NCBI GenBank assembly: GCA_050293315.1
Contig: JBNKMS010000030.1
Span: forward strand, 23,933-87,932
DNA length: 64,000 nt
Direction of reading: 5' to 3'
DNA from: CBFDBF01 sp050293315
GTDB lineage: Bacteria > Pseudomonadota > Gammaproteobacteria > Chromatiales > Chromatiaceae
Part shown: positions 26,801 through 34,556 of the stretch, piece by piece
Numbering within the stretch: position 1 is the stretch's first letter
Layout: each line of letters starts with the position of its first letter
Made by a program: the position numbers and the translations under genes
Notes under the pieces: model-generated
What the model saw: only the letters and a program-made list of their open reading frames with translations
What the model was told of the DNA's origin: nothing
Database searches by the model: none

Positions 26801-27526
26801 ATGAAACCAAAAATGACTAGAGTTCGACAGCCGTTGCTCTACTGGCTCCTACAGGGCATGGTAGTGCTTTACATAGCAGATACAGCCGCTGCCCAGTTGC
26901 AATCACATGAGAGTATCAAGCAAGCAGCAGAGCAGCATATCCTGGATATTGCCGACACATATCCAACGCCTCCAGTAGTCTCTGCTGGTCACCTGGACAG
27001 ACGCCTGCGGCTTACCGCTTGCGAACTACCGCTGGAGACATTTACCCCAACAAACGGGCGCAAAATGGGGAAGGTAACTGTAGGTGTGCGCTGCCCAGGA
27101 GAGAAGCCCTGGACCCTGTATGTACCTGTAACCGTCTCCATAATGCTGCCTGTAGTGGTAGCCGCAAATGAACTGCAGAGAGGGGCGCTCATAAAACAAG
27201 ATGATATTAAATTGGAAAACAGGGATATCGCCAGATTACACCGAGGCTACCTGGAGAACCTGGACCAAGCTATGGGTAAGAAGGTAAAACAGACCATACA
27301 CAGTAACCAGATCATTACCCCATCCAGGATCACCTTACCTCGCGCAATTAAACGCAACAGTCGTGTCACCATACTGGCCAGCAGTAATATCATTCAGGTG
27401 CGCATGGTTGGGATAGCACTGGAGAATGGCAGCATAGGGGAGCGTATACGGATACGCAACCAGAGCTCAAACAGAGAGATTGATGCTAAAGTAATTGCAC
27501 CTGGCGTGGTGCAAGTAGCCATGTAA
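26801..27526 (+). CDS. flgA: Flagellar P-ring assembly chaperone FlgA
   Basis: Periplasmic chaperone needed to build the P ring from FlgI. It has 241 residues with an N-terminal signal-like segment ending near ADTAAAQ. The C-terminal SAF/ChapFlgA domain shows VVAANELQRGALIKQDDIKL, then LDQAMGKKVKQTIHSNQIIT and ENGSIGERIRIRNQSSNREI. The strong -24/-12 site implies transcription begins about two bases before this ATG, so translation is either leaderless or begins at the ATG at 26813; neither has a clear ribosome site. Confidence 0.9.
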   Translation: MKPKMTRVRQPLLYWLLQGMVVLYIADTAAAQLQSHESIKQAAEQHILDIADTYPTPPVVSAGHLDRRLRLTACELPLETFTPTNGRKMGKVTVGVRCPGEKPWTLYVPVTVSIMLPVVVAANELQRGALIKQDDIKLENRDIARLHRGYLENLDQAMGKKVKQTIHSNQIITPSRITLPRAIKRNSRVTILASSNIIQVRMVGIALENGSIGERIRIRNQSSNREIDAKVIAPGVVQVAM

Positions 27527-27588
27527 TGACCAATTAAATAACGTCCTGACATAACGCCAATAGATACACAGTTAGGAATGAACGTTGT

Positions 27589-27615
27589 TAAAGTTACGCC
27601 AAATGCTGCCGCTAA
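27589..27615 (+). promoter_or_regulatory. Sigma-28 (FliA) type promoter of flgM
   Basis: TAAA, 15 bases, GCCGCTAA. The -35 is full consensus and the -10 matches 7 of 8. Transcription would start near 27622, about 30 bases before flgM. Confidence 0.75.
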
Positions 27616-27651
27616 TCCTCATGTTACGGCCATCAAACCGAGTGGAATAGT

Positions 27652-27960
27652 ATGAAAATCAGAGGCAACAATGTAGGTGGAAAAGCGGTACAGCAGAGCG
27701 GCGACAAGGGCAAAGTATCGTCCAATAAGTCGACTGGCCCAAAGACTACTGCTACCGGCTCCTCCAGTAGCAGCGATAAAATTAGTCTGACCGCCGAGGC
27801 AAGGGTAGAAGAGCTCACCAGCCTGGTTGAGGATCTTCCAATCACCGACGCCAACCACATTAACGCGATCCAGCAGCAGCTGGGGACCGGAAGTTATGAG
27901 GCAGATGATGAAAATGCCGCAGAGAACCTGCTGGAAATAGAAAAAGAGCTGTCCAAGTAG
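27652..27960 (+). CDS. flgM: Anti-sigma-28 factor FlgM
   Basis: Binds and inhibits FliA until the hook is complete and FlgM is exported. It has 102 residues, with a disordered Ser/Gly/Lys-rich N-terminal half and the conserved C-terminal helix region SDKISLTAEARVEELTSLVE. It continues DANHINAIQQQL and ENLLEIEKEL. Its own sigma-28 type promoter lies just upstream, giving the known feedback loop. flgN follows after 11 bases. Confidence 0.92.
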   Translation: MKIRGNNVGGKAVQQSGDKGKVSSNKSTGPKTTATGSSSSSDKISLTAEARVEELTSLVEDLPITDANHINAIQQQLGTGSYEADDENAAENLLEIEKELSK

Positions 27961-27971
27961 AGGGGATAACG

Positions 27972-28457
27972 ATGCGCACATCTACAGAACAACAACAGAA
28001 ACTGGCCGGCCTGATAAAGACCGAGTTAGGCATGGCCAGTAATCTACAAGAGATACTGCAGCGGGAATTCGACATACTGAGCGGGGGCTCACCTGAACAG
28101 ATAGAGGCAATCAGCAGAGAGAAGCTGGCACAGATGCAGCAGTTGACACAACAGCTTGCCATACGCGACCAGTTACTTACCGTCTTGCGGCTACCACCTG
28201 GGAATGAAGGCACCAACAAACTAATACGACAACTCCCCCAGGAGCATGAACTGCATACTCTTTGGGAGCAGTTACAACAACTAAGTACCGAGTTACAGCG
28301 ACAAAATACAATCAATGGCGGAATAGTCGCCATTGGACAGCGTCATACAAGACAAGCCCTGGATATGCTCCAGGGCAAAAACAGCGTCCCAGAAACGTAC
28401 GGCCCAGGAGGAGAATCACGGACGGATGCTATCCCCCAATCCCTGGCCAAGGCTTGA
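27972..28457 (+). CDS. flgN: FlgN-type chaperone for hook-associated proteins
   Basis: A 161-residue, almost wholly helical protein downstream of flgM, the usual place for FlgN, which escorts FlgK and FlgL to the export gate. Segments such as LQEILQREFDILSGG and AISREKLAQMQQLTQQLAIR match the FlgN coiled-coil pattern. The C-terminal tail (about 135-161) is polar and probably disordered. Confidence 0.85.
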   Translation: MRTSTEQQQKLAGLIKTELGMASNLQEILQREFDILSGGSPEQIEAISREKLAQMQQLTQQLAIRDQLLTVLRLPPGNEGTNKLIRQLPQEHELHTLWEQLQQLSTELQRQNTINGGIVAIGQRHTRQALDMLQGKNSVPETYGPGGESRTDAIPQSLAKA

Positions 28458-28483
28458 TTGGGCTTTCCTATCAAGCATCCAGA

Positions 28484-29245
28484 ATGTTCAATATACTGCG
28501 CAAAGGGGGACAACCACAGGGTATCGGGAAGGCTGTAGGGGGAGGCTCATTCCAGGTCTCCAACCCTAAACACCTGAACCTACTGCTAACCAATGCATAT
28601 GAGACCCACGCCCTCTTTCTTGCCTACTTCAAAGATCATCCTGAACAATATACCACTGCACTGCTTGGGGTCTATCCAGAACACGGTTTCATCGTATTGG
28701 ATGAATTCTCCCCCAAAGAGGGGCATGAACTACTCCTGGAGAAAAATGAGTGCAAGGTCACCGGAAAGCTGGATGGAGTAGATCTGCGCTTTAGTGTAAA
28801 GCTAATTGAGGCGCGCACAAAGTCTGGCATCGCCTTCTACAAGATAGAGACCCCTAAGACTGTATTCTACCGACAGCGCAGGGAGGATTTTCGCGTCTCA
28901 ACCGGGGCCGAAAACATCCCGTTCCTCGGCTATCGTGGCAAAGATTACCAGCAAACACTACGCGGTTCTGTAGTCGACATCTCAGCTGAAGGAATGGGCA
29001 TCTTGCTGGATGATGCAGTCAACATATATCCAGGCGACCTGTTGCCGGCCTGCACAGTGACACTGCCCAACAAAGAGAAGATACTGTTCTCACTCGAAGC
29101 GCGCTGTGTGCAGACGAACAGAGAGCGCGGCACCAGTCGTATAGGGGGGCGCTTCGCGGAAATAGACCACCCCTCACACCGCAAGGTAGTACGTCTGCTA
29201 AAAAAACTGGAACGAGAGCAGTGCAAGCGCCTGCGCCGCACCTGA
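28484..29245 (+). CDS. YcgR-like c-di-GMP-responsive flagellar brake protein (PilZ)
   Basis: About 253 residues: an N-terminal YcgR-N type domain (about 20-115) and a PilZ domain (about 120-240). The c-di-GMP binding motif is intact: RQRREDFR gives RxxxR, and VDISAEGMGI gives the D/NxSxxG part. YcgR binds the motor and slows swimming when c-di-GMP rises. The start is set at MFNILRKGG (28484), 26 bases after flgN; an open frame further upstream is the shadow of flgN. Its position at the end of flgA-flgM-flgN links it to motility. Confidence 0.85.
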   Translation: MFNILRKGGQPQGIGKAVGGGSFQVSNPKHLNLLLTNAYETHALFLAYFKDHPEQYTTALLGVYPEHGFIVLDEFSPKEGHELLLEKNECKVTGKLDGVDLRFSVKLIEARTKSGIAFYKIETPKTVFYRQRREDFRVSTGAENIPFLGYRGKDYQQTLRGSVVDISAEGMGILLDDAVNIYPGDLLPACTVTLPNKEKILFSLEARCVQTNRERGTSRIGGRFAEIDHPSHRKVVRLLKKLEREQCKRLRRT

Positions 29246-29261
29246 CAGAACTCTGGCAACC

Positions 29262-29267
29262 TATAAT
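29262..29267 (+). promoter_or_regulatory. Putative -10 element of the tRNA-Ala/tRNA-Arg transcript
   Basis: A perfect TATAAT lies 26 bases before tRNA-Ala, followed by a GC-rich CCGG discriminator as in stringently controlled tRNA promoters. The best upstream -35-like hexamer, CTGACA, is only 14 bases away, so the match is incomplete. Confidence 0.35.
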
Positions 29268-29293
29268 AATCCGGTGCTAAAATGCTAAATATT

Positions 29294-29369
<76 letters not shown>

Positions 29370-29381
29370 ATACCCCATCTA

Positions 29382-29458
29382 GCCCCTGTAGCTCAGCAGG
29401 ATAGAGCATCCGCCTCCTAAGCGGAAGGTCACACGTTCGAATCGTGTCAGGGGCGCCA
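29382..29458 (+). tRNA. tRNA-Arg (anticodon CCT)
   Basis: A 77-base cloverleaf with CCA encoded. The acceptor GCCCCTG pairs with CAGGGGC. The anticodon stem TCCGC/GCGGA encloses CTCCTAA. The T loop is TTCGAAT. It reads AGG codons. It lies 12 bases after tRNA-Ala and is probably cotranscribed with it. Confidence 0.95.
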
Positions 29459-29618
29459 TATTCTCTTTATTAACAGATCCTGACCATTCTGATAGACTCA
29501 TGGTTGCATGGAATAACAGATTATGAGCAGGAAGCTATCAGACCAATAACCAGTCCCTGCTAAATATCCATTCCATAGCAAAACAGGCGCTATCTACGTA
29601 TAGCCGCAGGGGGACACA

Positions 29619-31304
29619 ATGATTCGCAACGCACTGTTAATAGCGGTTATTGCTCTCACCGTGTCTGGCTGCGCTGTAATCCCGTTCGGTACATCTACCA
29701 ACAAAGATCGGGAAACATCCAACGAGGATGACTACTCTAAGCAGGCCAGCTTTACTCTACGCGAAGATCGCGTACCGGATGCATGCGCACAACAGCGGAT
29801 CACTGAACCCAAGCAACAAACGAGTGTGCTTGTATTGCTGGCCCTCTCTGGTGGCGGCTCTCGCGCCGCATATTTCTCCGCACTATCGATGCTGGAGATG
29901 CAAAAAATCAACTTAACGATAGACGAGCATGAGAGCAATGTCCTACACGAAGTAGATGCCATCTCTTCAGTATCAGGCGGATCTATGGCTGCCGCCTACT
30001 ATGCGATCTCCACTGATCCAGGCACTGAATGCGCGGGCCAAGCAGGGCGCACTTGGGATGTCGACCATGACGACGAGATCAGGTCACTGATGACCAGTAA
30101 CTACAGGGGTAAATGGATAGGCAACTGGTTCTGGCCCACGAATATCCTCGCCTTTTGGTTTAGCCACTATGACCGCACAGACATAATGGCCCAAACATTG
30201 TCCGATAATTTATTTGATGAGCGGCCACTAGGCGGTGACCTTGATATGGGCGAACTTAACCCACTACGCCCAAATCTGATCATGAATGCCACTTCAGGAA
30301 GCCGTGGTGAAGTGAACGGTATTCGCTTCGGCCAGGTTTTTACCTTTACCACCGAGGATTTCGATCGCATCTGCTCATCCATAAACGATTATTCCGTAGC
30401 ACGCGCGGTTATGGCCTCTGCCACCTTCCCGGGAGCGTTCAACTTCATGACCTTGAAGGATTTGTGCCCACATGACAGCGACACAGGAAAAAAAGAGGCG
30501 CGTTACCTACATGTTTTCGACGGAGGCACAGCCGACAACCTCGGCCTTACAAGCATCAAGCGGGTGATCTGGGAAGCCTTAAATGACCGCGACAAGAATT
30601 TTCCGGCCCTAAAACATAAACATGTAATTGTAATCCTAGTGGACGCATTCACGGATTCCAGTGGCGTTGATCCAAGCAAGCCTGACCCGCGCGGTTTTTT
30701 TGACTTCATCATGGATACAAACGTCGTTGATGCAACAAGTTCCCTCCTTGAGGCCAACCGCAAGAGTCTGTTAAAAGAGTTCGAGGATGGCAAAATATTT
30801 GAGCACAGCATGACGGAAAACGGCGCCAAGAGGGAAAGCTGCGAAAAATTCTTTTATGCTGCTACTGATAAACACTATTGCGCCAAGTCGGCCAACTACT
30901 GGGCCAGCCTCGATAGTAAAATTGGCAAGAAGCTTACATTTGTACATCTAGGATTCAATGACATCGGAGATGTCGAAGGATGCAAAGGAGACAATGGCGA
31001 GCCAGCCCCGCCAGACTGTCTGCGGCAACAACTCAACAACATAGCCACCGACTTCAAATTTAAACGCAGAAAAGACCCAAGCACCGGGTTAACTGATGCC
31101 GAGGCAATTGCCTGTGGGGTACCACTGCTGTTTGGACGGGTAGATCAAAAAGCGTGCAAGGGCCTTGTCCCAGCATATTCCCGCGCTCTCAAGAGGAAAT
31201 GGGCAAAAGTAAAAACAATTCTAGAGAATACACCTATTGATCCTAAGCAAAACACCAGTCCAGAAGGAGAAGAGCCGCAGACGCCCTTACCAGTTGAACC
31301 ATAA
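29619..31304 (+). CDS. Patatin-like phospholipase, predicted lipoprotein
   Basis: A 561-residue protein with a lipoprotein signal (LIAVIALTVSGCA, lipobox Cys near residue 18). The patatin fold is visible: oxyanion loop LSGGGSRAAYFSALSMLEM (about residues 75-93), nucleophile elbow SSVSGGSMAAAYY (Ser in GGSMA, about residue 120), and the catalytic Asp in the DGG segment VFDGGTADNLGL (about residue 305). It should hydrolyse lipid acyl esters at the outer membrane or periplasm. The C-terminal part (about 400-561) has several Cys and no recognised domain. AGGGGG precedes the ATG. It stands alone after the tRNA pair. Confidence 0.85.
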   Translation: MIRNALLIAVIALTVSGCAVIPFGTSTNKDRETSNEDDYSKQASFTLREDRVPDACAQQRITEPKQQTSVLVLLALSGGGSRAAYFSALSMLEMQKINLTIDEHESNVLHEVDAISSVSGGSMAAAYYAISTDPGTECAGQAGRTWDVDHDDEIRSLMTSNYRGKWIGNWFWPTNILAFWFSHYDRTDIMAQTLSDNLFDERPLGGDLDMGELNPLRPNLIMNATSGSRGEVNGIRFGQVFTFTTEDFDRICSSINDYSVARAVMASATFPGAFNFMTLKDLCPHDSDTGKKEARYLHVFDGGTADNLGLTSIKRVIWEALNDRDKNFPALKHKHVIVILVDAFTDSSGVDPSKPDPRGFFDFIMDTNVVDATSSLLEANRKSLLKEFEDGKIFEHSMTENGAKRESCEKFFYAATDKHYCAKSANYWASLDSKIGKKLTFVHLGFNDIGDVEGCKGDNGEPAPPDCLRQQLNNIATDFKFKRRKDPSTGLTDAEAIACGVPLLFGRVDQKACKGLVPAYSRALKRKWAKVKTILENTPIDPKQNTSPEGEEPQTPLPVEP

Positions 31305-31328
31305 TAATATACAGCAGGGACAAACGTA

Positions 31329-33278
31329 CTATCGGCTCTTCAGGCCATCCTCCAATCCCCGCTGTAGTGGCTCCAAGTGTTTTTCATAACGCCGCCAGCG
31401 CTCGGTGGAATCTTTATACACCGGCTGACGCACCTGCCATTGACTGGCGGTCTGCACGGAGCGTTCCGACTTATGAAACTCCAGACAGGCGTCATCCCAC
31501 TCCAGACCGCAGAACTCAATCAGCTGTCGAGTTACCCCCTCCTGATCAGCCACCAAATCCTCATATTGCAGCTCAAACATTGGGTTAGGCAACACCTTGC
31601 GCCAGTGCTCCATCAGACGTTCGTACTGACGGTAGTAGTGGCCCAACTCATAGAGATCCCACTTATAGTTATGCTCGGCAACAAAGTTCTGAAAAAAGAT
31701 AGAGATGCAGTTATCCAACGGATTACGGCGACAGTGAATCACCCTCGCCTTGGGCAGCAGATATGCTATCGTCCCCAATAGCAGAAAATTGTGCGGCATC
31801 TTATCGCTGACCCGGCTCGCCTCTGGATCATAGGCCTGCAGATTTTCGAGAAACCTATTGGTAACCGCAGAGAGGGTATCGCTATCCAAAAGCCGTAACG
31901 CTTCCGGATATTCACTCCCCTTGCCTGCCAGACGGGTCAAGTGGGAGCCAATACGACCGATATCCCCCAACTCACCGGCCCCGAAAACCTGTGGATGGCT
32001 AGAAATGATCTGTTCGGTAAGGGTGGTACCGGAACGGGGCATACCTAGGATGAATACAGGCAGCTCTGACTCAACACCAGGCCATTTCCGCTCTGCAAAT
32101 AACTCTTGGTTAAAGAAATCAATTAGCCGATCGAAGAACTCATCGCTCTTCTGTCTATCGTAATTAATGCTCTGACACTTAATACGGTTTCCGCTGAGAT
32201 AGTGGTTAAAGGCATCATCATAGCGTCGGCAATCATTGTAGACTTTACCCAATGAGAAATGTAACCCGATAATAATTGCGTCATCCACCCCTTTCTGGCC
32301 CAAGGCCCGCTCTATGGCCTGTTCCATCTCGGAGATCTCCGGATCGCCCTCCTGGAATTTTTTCGACGCAGCGATATTACTAAACACCTCAACCGCATCC
32401 GGGTTGATCTCCAGTATCTTATGGGCGTACTGCTGCGCCTCATCATGCCTGCCGACAACCAACAACAGCCAACTCATTGCCGCCAGGCTTACTAAATCGT
32501 CCTGCGGCGCCAACTCCAATGCCTTAGCTGCCAGTTCCAGCGCCTCATCTCCCTTACCTGACCACTGTAGGGCGGCCGCATACTCCAACATCAGCCCATA
32601 GTTATTTGGTTTGCGCCGCATCGCCTCTGCAAACAGAGGCAACGCCTTTTCAGTGATATGTAGCTTGCTATAGAGCTGCGCCAGGGCAATGTATGCGTCG
32701 GTAAACCCTCTATCGTTGCGAATCGCCTCCTGGTAGTGGTGGATCGCCAATCCATTACGCTCCTGCCCCATACAGAGCACGGCCATATTATAGTGGGCCT
32801 GAGCAAAACCGGGACGCAACTCAAGGGCCTGCAGAAACTCCCTCTCCGCGGCCTCCATATCACCTTTCTCCTGATACATGGAGCCCAACCCATTCCTTAG
32901 CTCAGGGATATTTGGTTTGATCTTCAAGGCAGCCTGATAGTGCTTGATAGCCTCATCAGAACGCCCGATCTCCCTACAGGCATTGCCCAGGTTAACTCTA
33001 AAATCAGCATTATCAGGCGCACTCTTTACCGCATCCCGCAAAAGTTTGACTCCTCTTGCAGGATCGCCTGCGCGACAGGCAATCAGACCACGAAAATGGA
33101 GCACATCTGGCAATCCTGGCGCCTGTTTTAGTATACGTCTACAGAGGGTATCGGCCTGAGCCATATCACCGCGTTGAAAACAGGCCAGCGCCTGATTGAA
33201 AAACTGTTGTAGCTCCTGGGGACTCGCTTGAACCGCCCCATGCCCAGCACGCCTATCTATGCCTTTTTTCTTACCCAT
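31329..33278 (-). CDS. TPR-repeat protein fused to a sulfotransferase domain
   Basis: A 649-residue protein. Residues about 20-330 are tandem TPR helices, with repeats such as DAVKSAPDNADFRVNLGNAC and HYQAALKIKPNIPELRNGLG. Residues about 395-640 form a sulfotransferase domain with the 5' phosphosulfate loop FILGMPRSGTTLTEQII and the 3' phosphate motif RVIHCRRNPLDNCISIF. Such TPR-sulfotransferases presumably use PAPS to sulfate a protein or glycan; the acceptor is unknown. It has no signal peptide and is monocistronic. It lies after the tRNA-Gln terminator. Confidence 0.88.
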   Translation of the reverse strand: MGKKKGIDRRAGHGAVQASPQELQQFFNQALACFQRGDMAQADTLCRRILKQAPGLPDVLHFRGLIACRAGDPARGVKLLRDAVKSAPDNADFRVNLGNACREIGRSDEAIKHYQAALKIKPNIPELRNGLGSMYQEKGDMEAAEREFLQALELRPGFAQAHYNMAVLCMGQERNGLAIHHYQEAIRNDRGFTDAYIALAQLYSKLHITEKALPLFAEAMRRKPNNYGLMLEYAAALQWSGKGDEALELAAKALELAPQDDLVSLAAMSWLLLVVGRHDEAQQYAHKILEINPDAVEVFSNIAASKKFQEGDPEISEMEQAIERALGQKGVDDAIIIGLHFSLGKVYNDCRRYDDAFNHYLSGNRIKCQSINYDRQKSDEFFDRLIDFFNQELFAERKWPGVESELPVFILGMPRSGTTLTEQIISSHPQVFGAGELGDIGRIGSHLTRLAGKGSEYPEALRLLDSDTLSAVTNRFLENLQAYDPEASRVSDKMPHNFLLLGTIAYLLPKARVIHCRRNPLDNCISIFFQNFVAEHNYKWDLYELGHYYRQYERLMEHWRKVLPNPMFELQYEDLVADQEGVTRQLIEFCGLEWDDACLEFHKSERSVQTASQWQVRQPVYKDSTERWRRYEKHLEPLQRGLEDGLKSR

Positions 33279-33337
33279 GTCTTATGCCTGCTCAAATTCA
33301 CCACCGCTATTTTCGAACGTAACGGGTCACAAAACAA

Positions 33338-33363
33338 CAAAAGCCCGCAAATGCGGGCTTTTG
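33338..33363 (-). terminator. Terminator of the rplM-rpsI-tRNA-Gln transcript
   Basis: A perfect inverted repeat, CAAAAGCCCGC with its complement, around an AAAT loop. On the minus strand the GC stem is followed by CTTTTG, and it lies ten bases past tRNA-Gln. Confidence 0.8.
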
Positions 33364-33372
33364 TGGATGGAT

Positions 33373-33446
33373 TGGCTGGGGACCGAGGATTCGAACCTCG
33401 ACATGCGGAGTCAGAGTCCGGTGTCCTACCATTAGACGAGTCCCCA
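33373..33446 (-). tRNA. tRNA-Gln (anticodon CTG)
   Basis: A 74-base cloverleaf on the minus strand with CCA encoded. The acceptor TGGGGAC pairs with GTCCCCA. The anticodon loop is CTCTGAC, and the T arm is CGAGGTTCGAATCCTCG. The first anticodon-stem pair is a C/C mismatch. It reads CAG codons. It lies 39 bases after rpsI, before a shared terminator. Confidence 0.93.
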
Positions 33447-33485
33447 ATTCAGGGTCGAGGTATCAAGACCCTTAATAAAAACGTC

Positions 33486-33878
33486 TTAACGCTTCGAGTA
33501 CTGTGGACGCTTGCGTGCCTTGTGCAGACCAACTTTCTTACGCTCAACAGCACGGGCATCACGAGTCAGGAAGCCTGCCTTGCGCAGAGTGGTGTGCAGT
33601 GAACTATCATAGCTGTCCAGGGCGCGGGCGATACCGTGACGAATGGCGCCAGCCTGACCGGTAGTACCACCACCACGGACAGTTGCACGTACATCGATCT
33701 TATCCAGCATATCCGCGACTTCAAGTGCCTGACGCACCACCATGCGGGCGGTTTCACGGCCGAAGAACTTGTCCAGCGGGCGGTTGTTTACGGTTATCTC
33801 GCCGCTACCGGGGGTGATAAATACACGTGCCGCGGAACTTTTGCGACGACCGGTTGCGTAAATTGTAGTCTCTGCCAT
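33486..33878 (-). CDS. rpsI: 30S ribosomal protein S9
   Basis: Small-subunit head protein whose C-terminal tail reaches the P-site tRNA. It has 130 residues, the normal length. It carries ATGRRKSSAARVFITPGSG near the start, RGGGTTGQAGAIRHGIARAL in the middle and the basic tail GLHKARKRPQYSKR. It follows rplM by 35 bases. Confidence 0.97.
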   Translation of the reverse strand: MAETTIYATGRRKSSAARVFITPGSGEITVNNRPLDKFFGRETARMVVRQALEVADMLDKIDVRATVRGGGTTGQAGAIRHGIARALDSYDSSLHTTLRKAGFLTRDARAVERKKVGLHKARKRPQYSKR

Positions 33879-33913
33879 CTCTATCTATTCCAATAATTAA
33901 ACGGTAACTAGGC

Positions 33914-34342
33914 CTATAGCTCCAGTGGCTGCGGCTGTTGTGCCTGATTCTTATGCTCTGGACCGGCATATACCCGAAGCTTACCGATCATGCTACGGCC
34001 AAGGGAGTTTTTCGGCAGCATTCCTTTCACCGCCTTCTCAATCACCTGCTCCGGAGCCTTTGCCAGCAGCTTTTCCAGGCTGATGGATTTCAGGTTACCT
34101 ATATAGCCGGTGTGGTGATGGTACATCTTGTCACTCATCTTGTTACCGGTTACCCGGATCTTCTCCGCATTAATCACGACAATATAGTCGCCGGTATCTA
34201 CATGCGGTGTATATTCAGGTTTATGCTTGCCGCGCAAACGGAACGCAATAGCGCTGGCCAGCCTACCGAGGGTCTTGTCGGTGGCGTCTACCAGATACCA
34301 GTCTCGGCGAACTTCCGCCGGCTTTGCACTTACAGTGGTCAT
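33914..34342 (-). CDS. rplM: 50S ribosomal protein L13
   Basis: Early-assembling large-subunit protein. It has 142 residues from the ATG at 34342, exactly the E. coli length. That ATG has GGAG nine bases upstream, unlike the ATG five codons earlier. Signatures are RDWYLVDATDKTLGRLASAI, KHKPEYTPHVDTGDYIVVIN and KGMLPKNSLGRSMIGKLRVY. It is the first gene of rplM-rpsI-tRNA-Gln. Confidence 0.97.
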   Translation of the reverse strand: MTTVSAKPAEVRRDWYLVDATDKTLGRLASAIAFRLRGKHKPEYTPHVDTGDYIVVINAEKIRVTGNKMSDKMYHHHTGYIGNLKSISLEKLLAKAPEQVIEKAVKGMLPKNSLGRSMIGKLRVYAGPEHKNQAQQPQPLEL

Positions 34343-34556
34343 CAGAACTCGCTCCAAAGGGAGAAAACGCTTGAAAAAAGAGCGGAAATGTTACCCGAAC
34401 CGGACCCAGGATACAAGCCTGTTTTGCCATGTATTACCACTATTTCTCGCTCAGCAGAAGATTAGAGCATGGCCCAAATATGGTAGCATCCCTCCCACTA
34501 CACCCTAATATATACCGAAGATTACTGAACTGCGAAATGAGAGATGCGATCTAGCC

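Noticed and set aside
27578..27655. A 25-codon plus-strand frame ending in an ATGA overlap with the flgM start (possible leader peptide).
   Set aside because: The flgM sigma-28 type promoter lies inside it, so the main transcript would not carry its start, and AGGA abuts its ATG.
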